Positions 33,509-42,308 of a stretch of DNA of 64,000 nt are shown here, piece by piece. Each line of letters begins with the position of its first letter. The first letter of the stretch is position 1. Made by a program: the position numbers and the translations under genes. The notes under the pieces are model-generated. The model had not been told where the DNA came from and searched no databases. It was given only the letters and a program-made list of their open reading frames with translations. Source of the stretch: Anaerolineales bacterium (lineage in GTDB: Bacteria > Chloroflexota > Anaerolineae > 4572-78 > J111). The DNA lies in contig JABTUW010000004.1 in assembly GCA_015075185.1 (NCBI GenBank), forward strand, positions 248,001 to 312,000, in the 5' to 3' direction.

Positions 33509-34942
33509 TCAGATGCGGACGGAAGCGGCGACGGAGTTGGTGAGAGCGGCCAGCCAGGTTTCTTTTTTCCACCAGTTGTCCCCGGTTCCGAGCCAAAGGG
33601 GTCGAAATTCGGGGGTGCCCCAAAGAGCGGCCCGGTAACTGCGCCAGAGGGTGTTGAAAGACCAGCGTTTGGCTCCTGACCACCAAGGGGCCGGGGCGGG
33701 CGGTCCGCCACATAAGCCCCAGGTGCGATAGCCCGCCAAAACCAGGATGGCATAGACCCAGACACTCCATTGGACCGAAACCACGGCGGCGCGTTTATTC
33801 CAACACTGCTTTTCCCCCACACCCAGCCCGCTTTTCATTTCTCGGTGAGCGACTTCTAACTCCCAGCGCTGCCATAACCAGGCCAAGATCGTTTCAATCG
33901 GATAAGGCAATTGCCAGGTGTCGCCCTGTTGGACGGCCGAAATCAGATAGAAGGAGGGTTCACGGTGTTTGGAGTGCCGCTTCTTTTTACCGACCAGACG
34001 ATGCATGCCCTTGACGACCAACAGGAATAAGGGTCGTTCGGGTAAGCCGTCGCGGACAAAGGGACCTAAGCATTGATAACGCATCTGGATTTGTTTGCCT
34101 CGAACCAGCACTTGTCGTTTGGGCCAGTTGCGCAAACCGGCGTGTAACCACTCGGCCGGGTGGGGGGCCTTCTGCCCATAACTGGCCGGACGCCCCGGAC
34201 CCGAATGGGGTTGCGGCAACCAATACAAACACCGATTGCGGGCCGTCCGGGTGAGCAAAGTCACTCCTTCCGGCAGCCCCCGCCACAGTTCCAGGACATC
34301 GAATGCGCCATCGGCCAAGGCCAGGATGTTTTGTTCTTTTCGTCCCGCCTGATCCAGTTGCCCCCGCACCCACTTCAGATAGACCAGTCCGGCCTCCCAT
34401 TCTCGTCGGGCTGGCTCCTGGCTGGCGACGGCTTTAGGCGGAAAGGCTGGAATAAAACGGAGCGGAATAGCCCGACTATAGCCGTTTTCCAGCGGAGTGA
34501 GCCAAGCCCCGGTCAAAAAGCGTTGGGCTCGTTCTATCCCTGGTCGGAAGGCTGGCGAACGGGCTGATTTCAGCCAACTCGTCCCTGGCATCTTCAAACT
34601 GCTCCGGCTGATTTGTGTCCCATCCAGCCCGACCCCATACGGCTCTGTCACGGCTACTGCCTCCAGCGTTTCTCTGAACAAGATGCCGTTGAGCTGCTCC
34701 TCGTCAAATCGCTCCCGACTAAACAAGCGATACCACCCACTCCAATCCCCCGCCGTTTCCCCTAAGCTCAAGATCGCCTGGGCGATCGTATGCCGTCCAA
34801 AATTGAACAGTTCGGCCAAGACTAAGCCCACCCCTCGCCAGTACGGTCGCGCTTGCTTGAACGCCGCTCGATGCACCTCGAGTAACTGGATTAACGTTTG
34901 CAGCAGCGTTGGTATTTCACTCCCGTTTGTGTTATCCTTCAT
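33509..34942 (-). CDS. IS4-superfamily-like DDE transposase
   Basis: A 477-residue transposase (from ATG 34942, which has AGGAGG eight bases ahead; the open frame continues 30 codons further upstream without need). Motifs fit a DDE enzyme of the IS4/IS701 type: GLDGTQI for the first acid (about residue 101), ILALADGAFDV for the second, and WQRWELEVAHREMKSGLGV for the glutamate region (pattern Y/W-x2-R-x3-E-x6-K-like). The gene appears full length with intact frame, so the element could be active. The nearest IS family cannot be decided by eye. Confidence 0.85.
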   Translation of the reverse strand: MKDNTNGSEIPTLLQTLIQLLEVHRAAFKQARPYWRGVGLVLAELFNFGRHTIAQAILSLGETAGDWSGWYRLFSRERFDEEQLNGILFRETLEAVAVTEPYGVGLDGTQISRSSLKMPGTSWLKSARSPAFRPGIERAQRFLTGAWLTPLENGYSRAIPLRFIPAFPPKAVASQEPARREWEAGLVYLKWVRGQLDQAGRKEQNILALADGAFDVLELWRGLPEGVTLLTRTARNRCLYWLPQPHSGPGRPASYGQKAPHPAEWLHAGLRNWPKRQVLVRGKQIQMRYQCLGPFVRDGLPERPLFLLVVKGMHRLVGKKKRHSKHREPSFYLISAVQQGDTWQLPYPIETILAWLWQRWELEVAHREMKSGLGVGEKQCWNKRAAVVSVQWSVWVYAILVLAGYRTWGLCGGPPAPAPWWSGAKRWSFNTLWRSYRAALWGTPEFRPLWLGTGDNWWKKETWLAALTNSVAASVRI

Positions 34943-35104
34943 GACAGAAGCCTCCTGGGTTTTGTTTGGTCTCGTAACCATAACTTTACCCAAGAGGCTT
35001 CTTTTTTTCAATACCCCTGCCAAAAAGGCCAAACTCCAGGCGGTTTTTCGTTCGAAAGCTTATCAGCTTGATGATTATTATTATTGGTAGCTATGACCAG
35101 CTAA

Positions 35105-35719
35105 TCAAATATAAAAATCCTCGCTTTGGGGTTTAATCCCCAGGTGGTGGCGCAAGAAAGTTTTTACCACGTGGACCGGCACCGCCAGCCCTACTTCCGG
35201 ACCCGTAATCATCGTGTTGACGCCCACCAACCGGCCCTGGGCATCAACCATGGGGCCGCCGGAGTGACCGGGCCGCAAATGTAACCCGGCCTGGATAAAT
35301 TCCCTCGCTTTATGGGGTATTTCGGGAGGTAGCCCGACGTTAATGACCGAACCGGCCGTGACGGCATTGGCTATTCCCCAGGGATGCCCCAAGGCGAAAA
35401 CCAGTTGGCCGGGTTGGAGATTTTTTGAGTCACCCAGTTCGATCGCGGCGAGATCGTGAACATCCACCGCTAAGGCAGCCAGGTCGAGTTCTGGATCGGA
35501 AGCGAGGATCCGAGCCGGCAGTTTGCGCTGATCCGGGAGCGTCACTTCAATGTAACCAGGGTGAACTACATGAGCATTCGTTAAGATTAGACCGTCAGCG
35601 TGTAAGACGATGCCGGCCCCCGCCCCGTTCCGATCGTTACCGACCTTCACCAAGCTACGACTCACTTTGGTGACAAGTGCGGACATTTCTTCATTCAGTT
35701 GTTGTAAAAATGCGGACAT
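35105..35719 (-). CDS. HtrA-like trypsin-type serine protease without PDZ domain
   Basis: A 204-residue S1C-type protease domain. The catalytic triad is visible: His in LTNAHVV (about residue 50), Asp in SDPELDLAAL (about 80), and Ser in RPGHSGGP (about 155). No signal peptide and no PDZ domain are present. At about 200 residues it is a minimal DegP domain. It lies just downstream (same strand, 65 bases) of a longer PDZ-containing HtrA gene and probably forms an operon with it. A cytoplasmic location is suggested by the absence of export signals, which is unusual for DegP relatives. Confidence 0.82.
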   Translation of the reverse strand: MSAFLQQLNEEMSALVTKVSRSLVKVGNDRNGAGAGIVLHADGLILTNAHVVHPGYIEVTLPDQRKLPARILASDPELDLAALAVDVHDLAAIELGDSKNLQPGQLVFALGHPWGIANAVTAGSVINVGLPPEIPHKAREFIQAGLHLRPGHSGGPMVDAQGRLVGVNTMITGPEVGLAVPVHVVKTFLRHHLGIKPQSEDFYI

Positions 35720-35784
35720 ATCGCTTCCTTGTTGTTTATGCTAAAGACCATCCCTGCGAGATCATACCAGTGCGTTCCCTTTAA

Positions 35785-36681
35785 CTAATTCCGTTCACCT
35801 ACAACTACGCTCATTTCCTGAACCTGCCCGCCGCGCACAATCCGAATTTTAACAGATGTTCCGACCCGGTCAGAGCTGAGCAGGGCCAGGAGATCATCAT
35901 GCTGCTGAACGGCAGAACCTTCCACGGCGACAATCGTATCGCCCAGAAGCAGGCCGCCCTGTTCAGCGGGACTGCCCGGCTCAACGGCGGCGAGGAGCAG
36001 GCCGGCTTCCTGGCCCAGTTGCTGCTCCAGCGCGGCCGGTAAACGAACCGGCTGGGTGTTGACTCCCAGATAACCCCGGCGGACTTTGCCATGCTTGACC
36101 AGCATATCAACCACCCGCTGGAGGGTTACGGCTGGGACCGTTAAACTGATCCCCCGCACCAGCGCCGAGGTATTTAGCCCCAGAAGCTGTCCCGCCGTGT
36201 TGACCAGCGGGCCGCCGGAAAAGCCGGGATACATGACCACATCGGTTTGGACATACTGGTCAATCAAACCGCCCACCGAGGTCCGCCAGTTATCACCCAG
36301 GGCGCTGATAATTCCCAAAGTGGCCTGAACTGTTTGGCCTGGCCGGCCCAGGGCCAGCACCAGGTGGCCGACCTGCATGCTTTCGGCGGCAGGGGTCAAG
36401 GGAGTTAGATTCTTGGCTTCAGCCTGGAGAACAGCCAGATCGGTGGTGGGATCGCGGCCTACCAGGACAGCGGCGACAGTTTGACCATCCGGCAGGCCAA
36501 CCTGAAGGCCCTCTTCTTTTTGAACGGTATGATGGGCGGTTACAATCAGGCCGTCTGCCGACCAGACAATCCCGCTTGCGGCCAAACGACGCCGGCCCTC
36601 GACCCGTACGATGCTCGGACTTGCTGAGGCGACGGTTTGGGCTAAAGCATTCGATAAATTTTGTAGCGTATCAGTCATCAT
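35785..36681 (-). CDS. HtrA/DegP-family serine protease with PDZ domain
   Basis: A 298-residue protein: the S1C protease (residues about 15-195) with His in VTAHHTV, Asp in DPTTDLAVL, and Ser in YPGFSGGP, followed by a PDZ domain (about 200-295; YLGVNTQPV and GLLLGDTIVAVEG). Either of two adjacent ATGs (36679-36681, 36676-36678) can start it. No signal peptide or membrane segment is apparent, so like its neighbour it may be cytoplasmic or exported by an unknown route. It is usually a protein-quality-control protease. It lies upstream of the short protease in the same direction. Confidence 0.85.
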   Translation of the reverse strand: MMTDTLQNLSNALAQTVASASPSIVRVEGRRRLAASGIVWSADGLIVTAHHTVQKEEGLQVGLPDGQTVAAVLVGRDPTTDLAVLQAEAKNLTPLTPAAESMQVGHLVLALGRPGQTVQATLGIISALGDNWRTSVGGLIDQYVQTDVVMYPGFSGGPLVNTAGQLLGLNTSALVRGISLTVPAVTLQRVVDMLVKHGKVRRGYLGVNTQPVRLPAALEQQLGQEAGLLLAAVEPGSPAEQGGLLLGDTIVAVEGSAVQQHDDLLALLSSDRVGTSVKIRIVRGGQVQEMSVVVGERN

Positions 36682-36907
36682 TCAATCCCTTTCACTATAA
36701 TGCTTGATGTGAGATGGAAGACTCCCTCCTTGCCTTTCTTGTTTGTAGAGAGAAAGGTGCGGAATGTCCCCGGTCATTACTTTTCTGTAGTTTATCAGTT
36801 TTGCCGGACTGACACATCAACCATCGGTTGAGGTTAAACCTGGAAAAATGGCTAGGTCGCAATCGATTTTGGATTTACGATTTTGGATAAACTGCAATCC
36901 AAAATTA
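36682..36907. other. Intergenic stretch, no gene seen
   Basis: About 225 bases between the HtrA gene and the 3' end of the response regulator gene. It carries an upstream region for the HtrA gene (AAAGGGATTGA ribosome-binding site). I see no RNA gene, repeat or further coding frame with support. Confidence 0.4.
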
Positions 36908-37594
36908 TCAGAGGAGGATCAGCCCCAAGCGGGTGGCGCGGACAACGGCATCGGTGCGGCTTTGCGCGCCGAGTTTGCTGAGGATGGCATTGACGTGGAA
37001 TTTGACGGTATGATCGCTGATGTCCAGGCGGCGGGCGATGGCTTTGTTGGTCAGCCCTTCGGCCAGGAGCTGCAGCACTTCCAGTTCGCGGGGAGTTAAG
37101 GCTTCGGCCAGGCGAGGCGGCTCTGTTTCTGGGGAGGGCAGGGCAGCGGCGGTCAGGGCTGGATCGAGCGCTACCAATCCCTGGGAGATAGCCAGCAGGG
37201 CTGCCTGGAGCTTTTCGGTATCGGCGTTGCGCAGGAGCAGGCCTCGCGCTCCGGCAGTCCAGGCTTCAGCCGTGTAGCTCTCATCGGGCAGCAAGGCGAC
37301 GGTAGGAAGGCCGGTTTCGCGCAGTTCAGCCAGGCTCTCCAAGCTGGTGCGGGCGATGACTGAGCCTGAACCCAACCGGGCCGAGGTGGGGGCCAGATGC
37401 GGGTCCCAGCCCAGGTCGAAGATGATAACATGTGGGTAATAAACGTCAAGCTGAGCCGGCAGGTCAACCTCAGCGGCCACGCGACCAATTACGGTGAGAT
37501 TGGGGTGGTCGGCCAATAACGTCGCCAGCCCGGCCCGGACGAGGGGGTCATCGGCGATAATCAGAACACGCAGATTAGCCGCAGGTGGAGCCAT
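36908..37594 (-). CDS. NarL/LuxR-type response regulator
   Basis: A 228-residue two-domain regulator. The receiver domain (residues about 8-125) has the phospho-acceptor Asp in HVIIFDLGWDP. The family's usual acidic pair at the start is IIADDP, and the Thr and Lys positions are partly altered. The C-terminal LuxR helix-turn-helix (about 165-225) is typical: LTPRELEVLQLLAEGLTNKAIA, DHTVKFHVNAIL. The start is ATG 37594, giving a three-base gap from the upstream gene stop at 37597. No partner kinase lies next to it; upstream on the same strand is a membrane glycosyltransferase gene. Confidence 0.86.
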   Translation of the reverse strand: MAPPAANLRVLIIADDPLVRAGLATLLADHPNLTVIGRVAAEVDLPAQLDVYYPHVIIFDLGWDPHLAPTSARLGSGSVIARTSLESLAELRETGLPTVALLPDESYTAEAWTAGARGLLLRNADTEKLQAALLAISQGLVALDPALTAAALPSPETEPPRLAEALTPRELEVLQLLAEGLTNKAIARRLDISDHTVKFHVNAILSKLGAQSRTDAVVRATRLGLILL

Positions 37595-37596
37595 TA

Positions 37597-38844
37597 TCAA
37601 TCCCTATTGGCTGGGGTTGGAATAGAAACCGGCTTTGGCTGGGGCTGGGGAACTGGCTGGGTCAAAAGGCGGTACAGCTCAACCGCCAGCAGGACAAAGA
37701 GCAGCGTCCGGGCAGTAATGGTGATGGGGAGCAAACTATTAAGGCCGCGCGATAGGATGACGGGCCACTCTAAAAAGTTGATGAAGCCCAGGGCAATGAT
37801 AAACAGCACGGCCCGGCTGGCAGGGAAGGATAGGAGCAAGAGCGGCGTCAGAAAAGTCTGCCATTGGGGACTCCAGCCGGGCGACCAGAGAAAAAAGATG
37901 GTAAAAGTGAGGGTGGTGAAGCGTATCGAGTCGAGATCAGGAGAGGCAGAGGAACGAGGACGAGTCAAAATGAACAGTCCCAGTGCCCCAAAGAGGATGA
38001 GGGTCAGCCAGGTGGGGATGCGGGCCGGGTTATTGAGCGGAATGCCCGCTTTAGCCGTATCGAAATGGTCGGCCAGGGGACCGAAATTGCCGGTGGTCGT
38101 GTTGCCGTCAACGAGCGCCCAGATGGTTTCATAGGAGGATTTGCTCCCCTGGGCGCGCAGGGAGGCCAGGGTGAAAGCAGGGCTGCGCAGGAGGAAGGGG
38201 CTGAAGATAATGAGGCTAGTGAGCAGGGTCGCTGCGCCATAAAGACAGGCCGATTTGAAGCCCCTGGCCCGCCAGATGGTAGCCAGCAGGATGATCGGCA
38301 AATATTTGACCATTGTACCCAGGCCCAGAGCCAGGGCTAAGAGTTTAGACTTGCTGCTGATGAGAGCATAGAGGGCCAACAGGATGAAAAAGGTGGTCAG
38401 GGCGTCGAAGTTGCCGAGCCAAAAGAAGATGGGGATGAAGAGAGTGGTGTAAATCCAGGCGATGGTGAGAGCGGGTGTCCGGCCATAAAGAGAGAAGGCC
38501 AGCTTGTAGAGCAAATAAAGATTGCCACATTCGACCAGCAGCAGGACAAACGCCAGGAACAGGATGTAATTTTTGAGTTGCTGACCGGCCAGGGTATAGA
38601 CGGCAATGTTCAAATAAGGAAAAATGGGAGGGAATTCGTACCAGTAATGGAGGTAGGGGTAAAAACCGCGCCGGGTCATGTCGGCCAGGTTGAAGTAGTG
38701 CTGGTAATCGCCGTAGAAGATGAGGTTTTCCGGCGGAAAGGCCATGAGCATCATCAGACGGCTGGTGAAAAAAAGGATCAACACCAGGGAAAAGCCGGTT
38801 CCGAGTGAGGCATAGGATGAGCGTTCGGGATTTGAAGGGGCCAT
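37597..38844 (-). CDS. GT-C membrane glycosyltransferase-like protein (GT87-like)
   Basis: A 415-residue protein with about ten predicted transmembrane helices. The N-terminal external loop contains FYGDYQHYFNLAD, a pattern with acidic residues in the first loop typical of GT-C enzymes (GT87/mannosyltransferase-like). It probably uses a polyprenyl-phosphate sugar to modify a lipid or glycan on the cell surface. It overlaps the response regulator region only at the stop codon and follows the DUF2079 gene by two bases, so it is the last of a run of similar membrane proteins. The substrate is unknown. Confidence 0.7.
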   Translation of the reverse strand: MAPSNPERSSYASLGTGFSLVLILFFTSRLMMLMAFPPENLIFYGDYQHYFNLADMTRRGFYPYLHYWYEFPPIFPYLNIAVYTLAGQQLKNYILFLAFVLLLVECGNLYLLYKLAFSLYGRTPALTIAWIYTTLFIPIFFWLGNFDALTTFFILLALYALISSKSKLLALALGLGTMVKYLPIILLATIWRARGFKSACLYGAATLLTSLIIFSPFLLRSPAFTLASLRAQGSKSSYETIWALVDGNTTTGNFGPLADHFDTAKAGIPLNNPARIPTWLTLILFGALGLFILTRPRSSASPDLDSIRFTTLTFTIFFLWSPGWSPQWQTFLTPLLLLSFPASRAVLFIIALGFINFLEWPVILSRGLNSLLPITITARTLLFVLLAVELYRLLTQPVPQPQPKPVSIPTPANRD

Positions 38845-38845
38845 C

Positions 38846-40309
38846 TTAATTTCTTTTTAGCAAGAGATAATTGTCCTGCTCGAATACAACCGTGTAGTCG
38901 CCGCTTACTTTTAACTCACTGACGCGGCGCTGGTATTCGGCAGGGTCAAAGATGGGATAAATGTTGCCACTTACATCCAAAGCGATGTATTGCGCGGGAC
39001 CGTACAGCTCGCTGGTGAGTCGGGGGAAGAGATAGATGCCGGGGCGGTGGGTCAAGTGAGTGCTGAGATTGGTTTGGGCCGAAACCACTGAGTCCGCGGG
39101 AATTAATTCAAGCATCTGCCGGCCTGTCACAAAGCTTGGCTGGGGAGTAGGCCACTGAAAAGCAATCGCAAGGGGGGTGTGTCCGAATTTAAGCTGGTAG
39201 CCCAGGGTAACGATTAGGATCATAGTGATAAGGATAGCACAGAGAAACGTTTTTGAGAAGCCCCGTTTGCGGTGTACCAAGTTAACCAAAAAAGCTGTGC
39301 CGTTAATGGCCGAAGCGACGACAAAGGGGACAAGCATGGCTGAGTAGTGGAATCTGTCCAGAGCATAAGTGGTCGGCAGGCTGGAAAGCAGGTTGATGGC
39401 AACAGTGGGGGCGGCAATGAGCAACGTGAGCGGATCGAGCAGGGAAAGATAGGCAACCGGGGCAAGGAGATGAGTGAGATAACGGGCTTTGTCAGGATCA
39501 GACCAGATGTACTGCCAGACAAAGGCGGGTCGAGTGAGGAGGGTTTGGACCACTTCGGGAATGGTGCGGCCCAGCGCCTGGTAACGATGCAGGCCAAAGT
39601 GCGTTTCGCCGCCGGAGAAGCTGGGGATAAAAACCATGCTGAGAAAAAGAAAGCCGGCAAAGCCGCCCAGACCGACCAGCAAACCTCGCCAATCGCGTTG
39701 CGTGATAAACAGATAAAAACCGAGCATGCCTACAATCAAAAAAATATCTTCCTGGCAGGCTGCTGCCAGCAGGCTAAACAATACAAAACGGCCCAAGTTG
39801 CCTTGATGCAAATACCAGTAGGCAAAGGGTAAAATTCCTGCGGCCAGGGTCACCGGATGAAACTCAAACAGATTGGCCCCCTGCAAAGCGGGAAATAGCA
39901 AATAGACCGTGGCAAAGACCAGCCCGGCCCATGAGTTGAGCTGTTGCCGTCCTAACCAGTAAAGCGGCAGAGCGCCCACAGCCAGTACCAGGGATTGAAT
40001 TAACAGCAAGGCTTTGGCATCGTCCCAGATCAGATAAACCAGGCCAAGCGGCAGCAAAATCGGCTGGAAGTGGATGGCGAAAAGGGAGGGTAAACCAATA
40101 AAAAGACCGGGGAAGAAGTTGCCATGCAGGTTGTTCCAGGCGGCATAATCGAAAATGCCTAAATCAAAGGCATTAGTTGAAAAGTGATCGTGATTGGCTG
40201 ATGATAAGTAGCTAAAGAACAGTCCGTATGCGGCTATCAGTACCCACAAAAATATTTTAGCGTATTCAACCTGCGCTTCTACTGAGCGGTTTGCGTTGAT
40301 AGATGACAT
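38846..40309 (-). CDS. DUF2079-family membrane protein (GT-C-like)
   Basis: A 487-residue membrane protein that fits DUF2079: an N-terminal helix, then a long first loop with FDLGIFDYAAWNNLHG containing the paired acidic residues (FDLGIFD), followed by about ten helices and a soluble C-terminus with a VSGDYTVVFEQDNYLLLKR ending. DUF2079 proteins resemble GT-C glycosyltransferases. It belongs to a tight minus-strand cluster (37.6-48.6 kb) of membrane proteins and glycan enzymes. The acceptor is unknown. Confidence 0.8.
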   Translation of the reverse strand: MSSINANRSVEAQVEYAKIFLWVLIAAYGLFFSYLSSANHDHFSTNAFDLGIFDYAAWNNLHGNFFPGLFIGLPSLFAIHFQPILLPLGLVYLIWDDAKALLLIQSLVLAVGALPLYWLGRQQLNSWAGLVFATVYLLFPALQGANLFEFHPVTLAAGILPFAYWYLHQGNLGRFVLFSLLAAACQEDIFLIVGMLGFYLFITQRDWRGLLVGLGGFAGFLFLSMVFIPSFSGGETHFGLHRYQALGRTIPEVVQTLLTRPAFVWQYIWSDPDKARYLTHLLAPVAYLSLLDPLTLLIAAPTVAINLLSSLPTTYALDRFHYSAMLVPFVVASAINGTAFLVNLVHRKRGFSKTFLCAILITMILIVTLGYQLKFGHTPLAIAFQWPTPQPSFVTGRQMLELIPADSVVSAQTNLSTHLTHRPGIYLFPRLTSELYGPAQYIALDVSGNIYPIFDPAEYQRRVSELKVSGDYTVVFEQDNYLLLKRN

Positions 40310-40345
40310 GGTAGCAAGTTAGAAAAAAGGATTCGACCCAACATT

Positions 40346-42307
40346 TTATGGGTTGTCGCAGCCGACCAACTCGAACACATGAACAGTGCCTTGAATTGTG
40401 GCCGGCTGCAAGCACGGCACGGTCGAGACCTGCTGGAGTAACGCTTGAGCCGTGTCCGTCCCTGGCCCCTGGGTTTCGATCAGGACATGGCGAATACCCC
40501 AGCGACTCAAGGTGGTCAGGCTGGCCGGATCGGGGAAAGTGAGCAATTCCGGGTGACGCCGCCCGAACATGAAGCCAAAGAGGTTGCCATAAGCATGGGC
40601 AATGGGTTTGCCGTGGGCGCGGGTGTAGATAAACTGCACCCCGTTAAAGCTGCTTTCCAGCGGGTATTGGATGAGCGCCTCCTGGCCCGGCTGCTGCCGC
40701 AGCCAGACATCAACTGGCCGCTCGGTTGAGGGCAGAGAGGTTGGCATAGGTTTCCACCACAGTTCAAAAAGAGCCAGAGCAATGACGACCAGCCAGGGCC
40801 AGGTGGATGAAAAATGATTTTTTGATTCCTTACCCTCTGCGTGACGGCTTCGTTTGCTGCCAGGTTGAGCGATTTCACGCTGATACCAGGCCGAGGCGCC
40901 GTAAGCGGCTAAAATAGCAATTCCAAAAATCGCAAACTGGCCAAAACGGGTCCAGGTGCGAGCATTATCCAGGCCGGGCACAAACCAACGGAAGAAAAGG
41001 GCAGGCAAAGGGACGAGAATGCCGGTCTCATGGGCAAGCGTAAATGGTTCTGGCTTTAAGGCCAGGTTGGAGGAGATATAATTCATCACCTGGTTGTACG
41101 TGGCTGCGAACTCGGGTGAAACGGGGATCATAAACTGTCGCCCGGCCAGGTGAAGAGTGGGCCCAAGGCTCAGGACAATGGAGACGATGATAAGATAGAG
41201 CCAGGGCCGCGTTAACTTTGAGGGAGTCCAGCGTAAGCTGTAGAGCGCAAAAAGAAGAGCAATCAGGCCGGGACTCACCAGAAATTCGGTGGAGATATTG
41301 AGATTGGAATTAGGAAAGAAACGGCCTTCCTCAAAATCGGTTTGGGTTGGCGACTCTTTGTCAACCAGGGTAGCTAAGGGAATGAGTTTTTCTTCGACGA
41401 AAGTCCCCCAAATAGGGTGGAAAGGGTTGGGAATGAGATAATCAGTAGGTGAAGCAGACCAGAAGTTGACATTTTCAAGCGGCGGTTGCGTATCCGGGTC
41501 GCGCGTGACTGCTAAAAGGGGAAGGGCAAAAGGTATGATAAATATGAGCGAGGTGAAGATGAAGATAACTGCCCCGATCCAGAAGTGTTGTTGTTTTAGG
41601 TAATTAGACCAGGGGCGGGCACGGATAACTATCCAGAGCAGACTCAGTAAACCGCCGGCCAGGGCGAGATACCAGGAAGCTAAAGCATTCAGGCCAAAAG
41701 CAACACCTCCGGCAAAAGCATATTTGCGGCGACCGGTGCGCAAAAATCTTTCCAGAAAAAGGAAGATTAAGGGAAACCATTGAAACGTGAGGTGGATAAT
41801 ATGAAAATATTGTCCGCGCCGGAAAGGGCTAAAGCCAAACAGGATCCCGGCCAGCAGACTGGCCCACCAGTTTCCCGTGAGTTGGTAAGCCAAAAGAAAA
41901 GTGGTAAAGGCTGTTAGAAGAATATTAATAAAAAGTAAAGCATTGTGGGCGCTAAATTCGCCAAAAGCAAGGGTAAAAGGGAGACCAAAAAAGGTATTGG
42001 CCGGCGTAACCTCGCTGTAGGCAAACGGATAGCCGTGGGGATAATAGATATAGGGGACAAACCAGATGGATTGGGCCGTATCAATCAGGCTATGTTTAAT
42101 CCACCACAAGCGCCAGACGTATTCATAGGTGTCCCCCACGCCACTGACCTGATCAAAGAAGTGAAAGATAACCGGGCGTAGAAAAATGGCGGTTACCAAC
42201 AAAAAAAACAGCAAGGCCAGCGTATGGGGCTGACCGATAAATCGGATAATGAACCTGGGCAGGGAGACAGTGGGAGTGAGAGCGTTCAGCCGAGTTTTGT
42301 TCATCAT
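40346..42307 (-). CDS. Large multi-pass membrane protein, GT-C/YfhO-like
   Basis: A 653-residue polytopic protein with at least ten predicted helices. The first loop GDTYEYVWRLWWIKHSL keeps a GT-C-like acidic pattern after the first helix, and the C-terminal soluble region contains WLRQQPGQEALIQYPLESS. No exact family is recognised; it resembles the broad group of GT-C-fold or YfhO-like proteins of glycan loci. It starts at two neighbouring ATGs (42305-42307 and 42302-42304), one base after the previous gene's stop. It is probably part of surface-polymer assembly. Confidence 0.7.
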   Translation of the reverse strand: MMNKTRLNALTPTVSLPRFIIRFIGQPHTLALLFFLLVTAIFLRPVIFHFFDQVSGVGDTYEYVWRLWWIKHSLIDTAQSIWFVPYIYYPHGYPFAYSEVTPANTFFGLPFTLAFGEFSAHNALLFINILLTAFTTFLLAYQLTGNWWASLLAGILFGFSPFRRGQYFHIIHLTFQWFPLIFLFLERFLRTGRRKYAFAGGVAFGLNALASWYLALAGGLLSLLWIVIRARPWSNYLKQQHFWIGAVIFIFTSLIFIIPFALPLLAVTRDPDTQPPLENVNFWSASPTDYLIPNPFHPIWGTFVEEKLIPLATLVDKESPTQTDFEEGRFFPNSNLNISTEFLVSPGLIALLFALYSLRWTPSKLTRPWLYLIIVSIVLSLGPTLHLAGRQFMIPVSPEFAATYNQVMNYISSNLALKPEPFTLAHETGILVPLPALFFRWFVPGLDNARTWTRFGQFAIFGIAILAAYGASAWYQREIAQPGSKRSRHAEGKESKNHFSSTWPWLVVIALALFELWWKPMPTSLPSTERPVDVWLRQQPGQEALIQYPLESSFNGVQFIYTRAHGKPIAHAYGNLFGFMFGRRHPELLTFPDPASLTTLSRWGIRHVLIETQGPGTDTAQALLQQVSTVPCLQPATIQGTVHVFELVGCDNP

Positions 42308-42308
42308 T

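Larger units (their letters stand above)
33434..35039 (-). mobile_element. Insertion sequence of about 1.6 kb with DDE transposase
   Basis: Terminal inverted repeats CTGGAGTTTGGC are perfect for 12 bp (33434-33445 and 35028-35039), and the similarity continues imperfectly for about 10 more bases. The element carries one transposase gene on the minus strand and an internal terminator at its left end (33481-33503). No clear target-site duplication is visible outside the ends. The coding strand is GC-rich with different base use from the nearby Amt-kinase gene, as expected for mobile DNA. Confidence 0.85.

Noticed and set aside
33425..35045. Target-site duplication for the insertion sequence
   Set aside because: The bases directly outside the inverted repeats do not match each other at any length from 3 to 10, so no duplication is claimed.
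33346..35090. Several open frames overlapping the transposase gene in other phases and strands
   Set aside because: They are GC-rich shadow frames of the transposase, with no ribosome-binding sites or recognisable domains.
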